6,348 nt of DNA from Lachnospiraceae bacterium UBA4317. Lineage in GTDB: Bacteria; Bacillota_A; Clostridia; Lachnospirales; Lachnospiraceae. The stretch lies in NCBI GenBank assembly GCA_002394525.1, contig DGUF01000235.1:1-6348 (forward strand), read 5' to 3'. A program made the position numbers and the translations under genes. Below, piece by piece: positions 1 to 4,333 of the stretch. The notes under the pieces were generated by a model that was given only the letters and a program-made list of their open reading frames with translations, was not told where the DNA came from and did no database searches. The first letter of the stretch is position 1. Each line of letters opens with the position of its first letter.

Positions 1-2
1 GA

Positions 3-8
3 AGGAGG
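3..8 (+). promoter_or_regulatory. Ribosome binding site of the alpha-galactosidase gene
   Basis: A perfect AGGAGG lies 6 bases before the ATG at 15. It fixes that ATG as the start. The promoter must lie upstream of the window, so this gene could be the distal member of an operon that begins outside it. Confidence 0.85.
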
Positions 9-14
9 AATAGA

Positions 15-1442
15 ATGCCGAAAATCACATTCATGGGAGCGGGATCCACAGTTTTCGCAAAAAATGTGCTGGGGGACTGCATGATGACCCCCGCCCTGGA
101 GGAGAGTGAGATCGCTCTCTATGATATTGATCCCGTCAGGCTCCAGGAGTCTGCTGCCATGCTGGAGGCAATCAACCGCAATAACGGGTCCAAAGCCAGG
201 ATCAGCAGTTATCTGGGCGCGGATGCGAGAAAGGATGCCCTGCGCGGCGCCAACTATGTAGTCAATGCCATCCAGGTCGGAGGGTATGATCCCTGTACGA
301 TCACGGATTTTGAGATCCCCAAAAAATACGGCCTGAGGCAGACGATCGCGGATACGCTGGGGGTCGGCGGTGTCTTCCGCGCCCTCCGGACCATTCCGGT
401 CATGATGGACTTTGCCCGCGACATGGAGGAGGTCTGCCCGGACGCCTGGTTTCTCAACTACACCAATCCCATGGCCATGCTGACCGGGGCCATGCTGCGC
501 CAGACGGCCGTCAGGACCGTCGGCCTCTGCCACAGCGTCCAGGTCTGTGCCCCGACCCTGCTCAATGAGCTGGGGATCGGCTATGATGACCATGTGCAGG
601 CCAAAATTGCCGGGATCAACCACCAGGCCTGGCTCCTGAAATGCACGCGGGACGGCGTCGACCTTTATCCGGAGATCAAGAGGCGGGCCAGGCTCTACAA
701 TGCCGGAAAGCTGGATATCGGGACCTTTGAGGAGCGCAAGAAGCAGATGTCGAACGGAGAGCCCCTTCCGGGACAGTGGGAGGAGCGCATGCGCGAGGAG
801 TATGACCTCTACCAGAAGACCGGCCGCCACGGGGACATGGTCCGTCTGGAGCTCATGCTCCGCTTCGGCTACTATATCACGGAGTCCAGCGAGCACAATG
901 CCGAATACACCCCTTACTTTATCAAGAGAGAGTACCCGGATCTGATCGACAGGTTCAACGTCCCCCTGGATGAGTATCCCCGCAGATGCATCCGTCAGAT
1001 CGGGGAGTGGAAGGAGCGCGGCCACGAGCTGACCAAAAATCCCACGCTCAGCCATGAGCGGTCCAGAGAGTACGCGAGTTACATCATGGAGGCTATGGAG
1101 ACCGGCAACCCCGTCCGGATCGGCGGAAATGTCCTCAATACCGGCCTGATCACCAACCTGCCCCAGAATGCCTGCGTCGAAGTGCCCTGCCTGGTCGACC
1201 GCAGCGGGATCCAGCCCACCGTGATCGGAGACCTTCCGGAGCAGTGCGCGGCCCTCAACCGGACCAATATCAATGTCCAGCTCATGGCCATCGAGGCTGC
1301 CAGGACCCTCAGAAAGGATGCGGTCTATCAGGCTGTCATGCTCGATCCCCACGCCGGGGCAGAGCTCTCGATCGACGACATCGTCTCCATGTGCGACGAG
1401 CTCTTTGAGGCCCATAAAGGCTGGATGCCGGAATATCATTGA
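15..1442 (+). CDS. melA: Alpha-galactosidase, glycoside hydrolase family 4 (MelA type)
   Basis: This 475-residue enzyme is predicted to hydrolyse alpha-galactosides such as melibiose in the cytoplasm. GH4 enzymes use NAD+ and a divalent metal (usually Mn2+) in an oxidation-elimination mechanism instead of two catalytic carboxylates. Seen here: an N-terminal Rossmann motif GAGSTVF (residues 8-14) with the acidic YDID end of the second strand (36-39); DTLGVGG (113-119); NYTNPMAM (148-155); the metal-binding Cys-His pair in GLCHSV (Cys172, His173); a second metal histidine in GINHQAW (His203); and [14 protein letters not shown] (289-302). From memory, the order and wording of these blocks match E. 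coli MelA (451 residues) better than the alpha-glucosidase or alpha-galacturonidase branches of GH4. The protein is slightly longer than MelA, mostly between residues 225 and 265. No sugar transporter or regulator is visible beside it. The substrate is inferred; the family is secure. Confidence 0.93.
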   Translation: MPKITFMGAGSTVFAKNVLGDCMMTPALEESEIALYDIDPVRLQESAAMLEAINRNNGSKARISSYLGADARKDALRGANYVVNAIQVGGYDPCTITDFEIPKKYGLRQTIADTLGVGGVFRALRTIPVMMDFARDMEEVCPDAWFLNYTNPMAMLTGAMLRQTAVRTVGLCHSVQVCAPTLLNELGIGYDDHVQAKIAGINHQAWLLKCTRDGVDLYPEIKRRARLYNAGKLDIGTFEERKKQMSNGEPLPGQWEERMREEYDLYQKTGRHGDMVRLELMLRFGYYITESSEHNAEYTPYFIKREYPDLIDRFNVPLDEYPRRCIRQIGEWKERGHELTKNPTLSHERSREYASYIMEAMETGNPVRIGGNVLNTGLITNLPQNACVEVPCLVDRSGIQPTVIGDLPEQCAALNRTNINVQLMAIEAARTLRKDAVYQAVMLDPHAGAELSIDDIVSMCDELFEAHKGWMPEYH

Positions 1443-1463
1443 CGGCAGGCAGCGGGCCCTTTT

Positions 1464-1493
1464 AAAAAAAAGCCTGGCCGGCACTCCGGCCGG
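1464..1493 (-). terminator. Intrinsic terminator on the minus strand
   Basis: CTGGCCGG (1474-1481) pairs with CCGGCCGG (1486-1493) around a CACT loop, with one G-T wobble. On the minus strand the stem is followed two bases later by eight T's (A's at 1464-1471). It would stop leftward transcription from the HIT gene before it runs into melA. On the plus strand the same hairpin has no T tract. Confidence 0.7.
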
Positions 1494-1520
1494 ACCGGAT
1501 CCTGCTGAGAGGGCGGGACC

Positions 1521-1592
1521 GGTCTGCTGAAATGGACGGGCCTGCTGAAACATACAGGTCTGTTGAAATGGACGGGCCTGCTGAAATGCATA
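1521..1592. repeat. 18-bp tandem repeat, four copies
   Basis: Four contiguous 18-bp units start at 1521, 1539, 1557 and 1575. Each begins GGYCTGYTGAAA, and the last six bases vary. Odd units resemble odd units and even units resemble even units, so the array probably grew by duplication of a 36-bp dimer: 1521-1550 and 1557-1586 differ at one base in 30. A degenerate further copy (CCTGCTGAGAGGGCGGG) precedes it from 1501. The period is a multiple of three and the stretch is open in one plus frame, but no ribosome binding site is seen, so I treat it as non-coding. It sits just before the shared terminator. Confidence 0.85.
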
Positions 1593-1594
1593 AA

Positions 1595-1638
1595 AAATAC
1601 CGCTGGAATAATTGCTTTCCGGCGGTATTTATTCTTTT
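1595..1638. terminator. Bidirectional terminator between melA and the HIT gene
   Basis: A 14-bp stem joins AAATACCGCTGGAA (1595-1608) to TTCCGGCGGTATTT (1617-1630), with one wobble and an 8-base loop. The plus strand continues ATTCTTTT and the minus strand continues into a T run (A's at 1592-1597). It therefore suits termination of both convergent genes, melA from the left and the HIT gene from the right. Confidence 0.85.
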
Positions 1639-1657
1639 GCTCCGGACTATGAGGTCC

Positions 1658-1760
1658 GTACGGCGGGGAGAACCCGCCGGCCTCCGTTTTACCGGAGAGA
1701 TGTTCCGGCCTGCGCGGCCAGTACGGCGGGAAGAGCCCGCCGGCCTCCGTTTTACCGGAG
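1658..1760. repeat. 40-bp direct repeat pair with two hairpins per copy
   Basis: Copies at 1658-1697 and 1721-1760 start 63 bp apart and differ at only two of 40 positions. Each copy holds two small stem-loops: CGGCGGG paired with CCCGCCG around five bases, then CTCCG paired with CGGAG around TTTTAC. The only differences lie in the loop of the first hairpin, so pairing is preserved. Neither hairpin has a T tract. The element lies directly downstream of the HIT stop codon, within its transcript, where it could act as a 3' mRNA stabiliser or be a REP-like mobile palindrome. Function is inference. Confidence 0.85.
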
Positions 1761-1775
1761 GGGAGAATCAGATGA

Positions 1776-2198
1776 TCAGATGCCGAGCTCCTTCTGCAGA
1801 GCGGCGATCATCTCCTTGTACTCCTCATCCTTCAGGAAGACAGGCTCGGGATTGGTGATCGCGAAGCTGCCGCCGAACTCAAATCCGCCCTCATACTTGG
1901 GGACGATGTGGAAATGAAGATGAGGGTTGGAATCGCCATAAGAACCGAGATTGATCTTTGTGCAGCCCCAGAGCTTCTTGACGGCTCCGGACGCAGCGGC
2001 CAGATCTGCCGCGAAATCGGTGCGCTCCTGATCGGTGCACTCGCAGAGCTCTTTTTTGTGGGCCTTCAGAGCCAGAGCGCAGCGGCCCTTGTGAGCCTGA
2101 TCCTTGAACAGATACAGCACACCTGCCTTCATCTCGCCGACCTTGAACATGATCGCCTCGCGGCCTTCGTGGTGTTCATCACAGTAAAAGCATCCCAT
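1776..2198 (-). CDS. HIT-family nucleotide-binding protein (histidine triad hydrolase)
   Basis: This is a 140-residue cytoplasmic protein of the histidine triad superfamily, whose members hydrolyse or transfer nucleotidyl groups (adenosine phosphoramidates, dinucleoside polyphosphates). The signature is NPHLHFHIVP (residues 91-100), giving His93-x-His95-x-His97 before the usual IVP strand, with the family asparagine region KINLGSYGD (81-89) just before. Cys3 and Cys6 in GCFYC match the zinc-binding CxxC at the start of many bacterial HIT proteins. The length is normal. The reading frame is open upstream to 2390, but the start at 2198 is preferred because AGGAGG lies nine bases before it, the zinc motif follows at once, and the extra 64 residues would be translated repeat DNA. 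It is transcribed toward melA and ends in the shared terminator region. The exact substrate cannot be read from sequence. Confidence 0.92.
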   Translation of the reverse strand: MGCFYCDEHHEGREAIMFKVGEMKAGVLYLFKDQAHKGRCALALKAHKKELCECTDQERTDFAADLAAASGAVKKLWGCTKINLGSYGDSNPHLHFHIVPKYEGGFEFGGSFAITNPEPVFLKDEEYKEMIAALQKELGI

Positions 2199-2207
2199 AC
2201 TAAAAGT

Positions 2208-2213
2208 CCTCCT
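2208..2213 (-). promoter_or_regulatory. Ribosome binding site that fixes the HIT start
   Basis: On the minus strand AGGAGG sits nine bases before the ATG at 2198. This rules out the longer in-frame reading from 2390. Confidence 0.85.
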
Positions 2214-2258
2214 GTAAATACAATCCTTATCTGGCAGTTTCTGATGTCTCCCTCCCGC

Positions 2259-2332
2259 CCGGATGCCGGGATACAGCGGCCTGTCCGCCCGGATACCGGA
2301 ATGGGATACAGCAGCCTGTCCGCCCGGATGGG
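2259..2332. repeat. 30/35-bp direct repeat upstream of the HIT gene
   Basis: Unit one (2259-2288) and unit two (2289-2323) begin CCGGAT and end GATACAGCRGCCTGTCCGC. Unit two carries five extra bases in the middle. A third partial unit begins at 2324. The near-identical core 2268-2294 and 2303-2329 differs at one base in 27. It lies in the region that would form the 5' leader or promoter of the HIT gene on the minus strand. No protein in it is credible. Confidence 0.8.
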
Positions 2333-2392
2333 CTGTAAATCGGCCGTCCGCCTGTCTCTTCCGGGAACATGGAAGGGAACCAATCAACAACC

Positions 2393-2398
2393 ATTATA
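2393..2398 (-). promoter_or_regulatory. Candidate -10 box for the HIT gene
   Basis: The minus strand carries a perfect TATAAT (2398 down to 2393), preceded directly by TG. No good -35 hexamer is found 16-18 bases further up, so this is only a candidate. If used, the HIT mRNA would have a leader of nearly 190 bases containing the 30/35-bp repeats. Confidence 0.3.
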
Positions 2399-2432
2399 CA
2401 CCTATCTGTCCAGTAAAGGATAGACCTGATCC

Positions 2433-2627
2433 ATGTATTTGCCTTCTGTCTTCCGTGTATTTGGCTTCCGAATACCATGTATTTGCCTTCCGCCTTTCAC
2501 CTATTTACCATCCGTCTTTCGCCTATTTGCCTTCCGTCTATCTCGTATTTGCCTCCGTCTTTCGTGTATCTGCCTCCGTCTTTCGTATATCTGCCCCCCG
2601 CCTTCCACATATCTGTCCCCGCACAGG
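2433..2627. repeat. Nine-copy degenerate 21-22-bp tandem array
   Basis: Units start at 2433, 2455, 2477, 2499, 2521, 2543, 2564, 2585 and 2607. The core reads like GTATTTGCCTTCCGTCTTTC. The plus strand is pyrimidine-rich and the minus strand purine-rich. Units one to five and eight are 22 bp; six, seven and nine are 21 bp. This mix breaks any reading frame, which argues against a repeat protein. Neighbouring units are most alike (six and seven nearly identical), as expected for local duplication. A fragment near 2400 (CCTATCTGTCC) may be a decayed tenth unit. There are no unique spacers, so it is not a CRISPR array. Confidence 0.88.
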
Positions 2628-2700
2628 ACAAAAGGGTTCGAGGCAAGTTGAAACCAAAGCGAAATTCAGAATTATGTAATAAAAAAGTCCAATAATCCAC

Positions 2701-2728
2701 TTGACAGAATTGTAAGAAGTTGTATACT
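2701..2728 (+). promoter_or_regulatory. Strong housekeeping promoter of the XRE regulator gene
   Basis: TTGACA (2701-2706, perfect) is followed 16 bases later by TATACT (2723-2728), a near-consensus sigma-A promoter, with an A/T-rich stretch just upstream. Transcription should begin near 2735, leaving a leader of about 130 bases. This also excludes translation from the in-frame ATG at 2720. Confidence 0.85.
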
Positions 2729-2760
2729 TCATGTAACTGGAAGATGCCGCGAGAGTATAC
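2722..2760. promoter_or_regulatory. Putative operator: two GTATAC half-sites 33 bp apart
   Basis: The palindrome GTATAC occurs at 2722-2727, overlapping the -10 box, and at 2755-2760. With flanking bases they form the inverted repeat GTATACT (2722-2728) and AGTATAC (2754-2760). The 33-bp spacing is close to three helical turns, so two dimers could bind the same face. A repressor here would block polymerase. Autoregulation by the adjacent XRE protein is the natural guess but is inference. Confidence 0.4.
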
Positions 2761-2801
2761 CGGGTCCCGGAAGGGTGGCGAACACGGATGCCCTTCTGTC
2801 A

Positions 2802-2825
2802 GCAGCGGGCAGACGCCCGCGCTGC
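2802..2825 (+). other. Hairpin in the XRE gene leader
   Basis: GCAGCGGGC (2802-2810) pairs with GCCC (2815-2818) and GCTGC (2821-2825) around an AGAC loop, leaving GC bulged: nine pairs in all. It ends 27 bases before the ribosome binding site and has no T tract, so it is not a terminator. A shorter helix AAGGG (2771-2775) with CCCTT (2791-2795) may precede it. Confidence 0.5.
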
Positions 2826-2866
2826 AATATCTGCGAAAGACTGCAGAAGAATGGAGGAGTTGTAAA

Positions 2867-3214
2867 ATGACGATCAGCGAGAGAATTTTTGAGAGACTTG
2901 CCCAGCTGGGTATGACACAGAAGCAGTTTTCCCAGGAGACAGGGATCCTGCAGAGCACGATCAGCGAGTGGAAAAAGAAAAAGACCAACCCCACCTCGGA
3001 GAAGATCATGGTGATCTGCCAGGTCCTGGGTGTGACTCCCGAATGGCTGCTCTCGGGCATTGAGAAGAACGGCTCCAGAAAGAGCAGGACAGACTGGTAT
3101 GTGGTCGATAAGAATACAGAGCTCGGCCACCTGATCGACGCCTACAACAACATGAGCAGAGAGCGCAGGAGCCGCCTGATCGGCTATGTTGAGGCGATCA
3201 TTTCCATGGACTGA
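2867..3214 (+). CDS. XRE-family helix-turn-helix transcriptional regulator
   Basis: This small DNA-binding protein of 115 residues is a predicted repressor. Residues 5-64 form a Cro/C1-type domain: the first helix is ISERIFERLAQLG (3-15), the helix-turn-helix is MTQKQFSQETG (16-26) followed by the recognition helix LQSTISEWKK (28-37), and it closes with the typical VLGVTPEWLLSG (53-64). The last 40 residues (ELGHLIDAYNNMSRERRSRLIGYVEAI) look helical and may dimerise or sense something. No metal site or peptidase motif is seen. The start at 2867 is chosen because GGAGGAG (2853-2859) sits seven bases upstream; the same frame is open from 2720 but crosses promoter and leader hairpin. It stands alone between its own promoter and a repeat cluster. 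The target is unknown: its own promoter or the rubrerythrin gene downstream are the closest candidates. Confidence 0.9.
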   Translation: MTISERIFERLAQLGMTQKQFSQETGILQSTISEWKKKKTNPTSEKIMVICQVLGVTPEWLLSGIEKNGSRKSRTDWYVVDKNTELGHLIDAYNNMSRERRSRLIGYVEAIISMD

Positions 3215-3272
3215 CTGCCCTTCCTGAATATAACCGCCCTTCAAGGAGGGATTCGCGCCAAGAACCGCGTAA

Positions 3273-3368
3273 AACGCCCCGGGTTTCATGCGGGCCTGAA
3301 TGGTAACGCCTCGGGTTTCATGTGGGCCTGAACGGCAACACCCCGGGTTTCATGCGGGCCTGAACGGT
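3273..3368. repeat. Three perfect-length 32-bp direct repeats
   Basis: Copies lie at 3273-3304, 3305-3336 and 3337-3368, followed by a partial AACACCGG. Each has the core CGGGTTTCATGYGGGCCTGAA. They differ at only a few positions, mainly C/T and G/A changes. Each unit carries an imperfect dyad in which TTCA is followed eight bases later by TGAA. They directly abut one another, so CRISPR is excluded. The array ends about 40 bp before the -35 of the rubrerythrin promoter and follows the XRE gene, so it may be regulatory or a neutral tandem duplication. Confidence 0.9.
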
Positions 3369-3389
3369 AACACCGGAAGTCATTTTTTT
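3363..3389 (+). terminator. Weak candidate terminator after the XRE gene
   Basis: At the end of the 32-bp array CGGT and ACCG can form a short stem around AAC, followed after GAAGTCA by seven T's (3383-3389). The stem is only four pairs and is not adjacent to the T's, so termination would be inefficient; some XRE transcripts may read into the rubrerythrin gene. No better terminator is seen between 3215 and 3400. Confidence 0.25.
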
Positions 3390-3409
3390 CGCGGGCGAGG
3401 CTGTTAGAA

Positions 3410-3439
3410 TTGACTAATCGCATGAGCACAATGCATAAT
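3410..3439 (+). promoter_or_regulatory. Promoter of the rubrerythrin gene
   Basis: TTGACT (3410-3415) and CATAAT (3434-3439) are separated by 18 bases, with TG directly before the -10. This is a good sigma-A promoter. The leader is about 65 bases and AT-rich. I see no convincing PerR box, although rubrerythrins in clostridia are often under PerR. Confidence 0.65.
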
Positions 3440-3460
3440 TGAACGGGAAATTTAAGATAT

Positions 3461-3495
3461 CAAATCGTAGATTTCTATAAAAATTTTCTGATTTG
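3461..3495 (+). other. Alternative hairpins before the rubrerythrin ribosome binding site
   Basis: CAAATC (3461-3466) can pair either with the nearby GATTT (3470-3474, loop GTA) or with GATTTG (3490-3495), which touches the AGGAG at 3498-3502. The two pairings exclude each other. The stems are short and A/T-rich, so a regulatory role is uncertain; the inverted repeat could also be a protein site. Confidence 0.3.
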
Positions 3496-3510
3496 AAAGG
3501 AGAAATCAAG

Positions 3511-4083
3511 ATGAAGTACAAATGCAGTGTTTGCGGACACGTTTATGATGAAGAAAAAGAAGGCGTAAAGTTTGCGGATCTTCCGGACGACTGGAAGTGC
3601 CCCATCTGCAAGCAGCCCAAGTCCAAATTTGAGCCTGTTGACGAGACTGCCGAGCTGACATGGGCCTCCGAGCACAAGATCGGGATTGCTTCCGACCTTG
3701 ACGAGGAGATGAAGGACTTCCTCCGCGCTGAATTCGCCGGCGAATGTTCCGAGGTCGGCATGTATCTGGCCATGTCCAGGGCTGCCATCCGCCAGGGCTA
3801 TCCTGAAGTCGGCGCCTTCTACCGCCAGGCCGCCTTTGAGGAGGCTGACCACGCGTCCCGCTATGCCGAGATGCTGGGTGAGGTCGTTTCCGCTTCCACC
3901 AAGGAAAACCTCGAAGCCCGCGTCGCTGCCGAGAACGGTGCCTGCGCCGGCAAGACTGCCTTTGCCAAGAAGTGCAAGGAGATGGGCCTTGACGCCCTGC
4001 ATGACAGCATCCACGAGATGGCCCGCGACGAGGCCAGACACGGCCAGGGCTTCAAGGGCCTTCTGGACAGATACTTCAAATAA
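3511..4083 (+). CDS. rbr: Reverse rubrerythrin (N-terminal rubredoxin, C-terminal diiron domain)
   Basis: This 190-residue cytoplasmic protein is predicted to reduce hydrogen peroxide, and in some clostridial homologues oxygen, using electrons from NAD(P)H via a reductase. Residues 1-42 form a rubredoxin-like iron centre with CSVCG (Cys5, Cys8) and CPICK (Cys30, Cys33). Residues 60-190 form a ferritin-like four-helix diiron domain: Glu78 in FAGE, ExxH in EEADHA (Glu111, His114), a candidate Glu at 136 or 141, and a second ExxH in DEARHG (Glu174, His177). The domain order is the reverse of classical rubrerythrin, as known from Clostridium acetobutylicum. AGGAG lies eight bases before the ATG at 3511; a TTG at 3493 is in frame but has no ribosome binding site and would precede the conserved rubredoxin start. 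Codon use (GCC, GAG, AAG) suggests high expression. It has its own promoter and a strong terminator. Confidence 0.93.
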   Translation: MKYKCSVCGHVYDEEKEGVKFADLPDDWKCPICKQPKSKFEPVDETAELTWASEHKIGIASDLDEEMKDFLRAEFAGECSEVGMYLAMSRAAIRQGYPEVGAFYRQAAFEEADHASRYAEMLGEVVSASTKENLEARVAAENGACAGKTAFAKKCKEMGLDALHDSIHEMARDEARHGQGFKGLLDRYFK

Positions 4084-4137
4084 TAAAGTGACGGCGGACA
4101 GAGGACCTTTCGATTCCGGTCCGTCTTGCTGAAAAAT

Positions 4138-4169
4138 AAAGCCTTCCGGCTCCCGGCCGGGAGGCTTTT
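4138..4169 (+). terminator. Intrinsic terminator of the rubrerythrin gene
   Basis: AAAGCCTTCCGGC (4138-4150) pairs with GCCGGGAGGCTTT (4156-4168) around TCCCG, giving 13 pairs with one wobble and ending in four T's. A's just before the stem make it usable on both strands. It begins 55 bases after the stop codon. Confidence 0.88.
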
Positions 4170-4259
4170 CAAATCTCTGCTCTTCATTTATGATTTAAGT
4201 ATCCGCCAATCAGGACATGACCGGCTCCTGCTGTTTTCACTGACCGCTGACACTTCCTG

Positions 4260-4288
4260 TTGTTATCACAGGCGACACATCATATATC
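4260..4288 (+). promoter_or_regulatory. Probable promoter of the DUF2974 hydrolase gene
   Basis: TTGTTA (4260-4265) and TATATC (4283-4288) are 17 bases apart. The expected start near 4295 gives a short leader, in which GCTCC (4290-4294) can pair with GGAGC (4309-4313). The ribosome binding site AGGGGA (4322-4327) lies six bases before the ATG. The match is moderate. Confidence 0.45.
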
Positions 4289-4333
4289 CGCTCCCGGCTG
4301 CGGAAAGCGGAGCTTCTACATAGGGGAAAGCGC

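Larger units (their letters stand above)
2199..2432. other. Gene-free spacer upstream of the HIT gene
   Basis: The spacer continues to the XRE promoter at 2701. This part holds the HIT ribosome binding site, the 30/35-bp repeat and the candidate -10 box. The frames that stay open here on both strands have no ribosome binding site and consist of translated repeats, so no gene is called. Further right come the 21-22-bp array and about 70 bases (2628-2700) that are AT-rich next to the promoter. Confidence 0.7.

Noticed and set aside
1532..1917. Plus-strand open frames in the melA-HIT spacer
   Set aside because: They cross the bidirectional terminator and run antisense into the HIT gene; no ribosome binding site.
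2199..2390. Longer N-terminus for the HIT protein
   Set aside because: The extra 64 residues are translated repeat DNA, while a perfect ribosome binding site and the zinc motif mark the start at 2198.
2263..2679. Plus-strand open frame of 138 codons across both upstream repeat arrays
   Set aside because: It has no ribosome binding site and a biased composition that comes from the repeats only; frames shift between units.
2720..2866. Longer N-terminus for the XRE protein from an upstream ATG
   Set aside because: The ATG lies within the promoter, upstream of the expected transcript start, and the added residues come from the leader hairpin region.
2745..2866. T-box riboswitch in the XRE leader (AGGGTGG-like stretch)
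   Set aside because: The sequence reads GGGTGGCGAACACGG, not TGGNACCGCG; no terminator/antiterminator pair is visible, and the gene is not an aminoacylation or amino acid gene.
2497..3060. Minus-strand open frame of 187 codons ending in GGRYTKD repeats
   Set aside because: It overlaps the XRE gene and its promoter, and the C-terminal repeats are translated non-coding tandem units whose 21/22-bp lengths do not keep a frame.
3273..3368. CRISPR array
   Set aside because: The 32-bp units directly abut with no spacers, and no cas gene is nearby.
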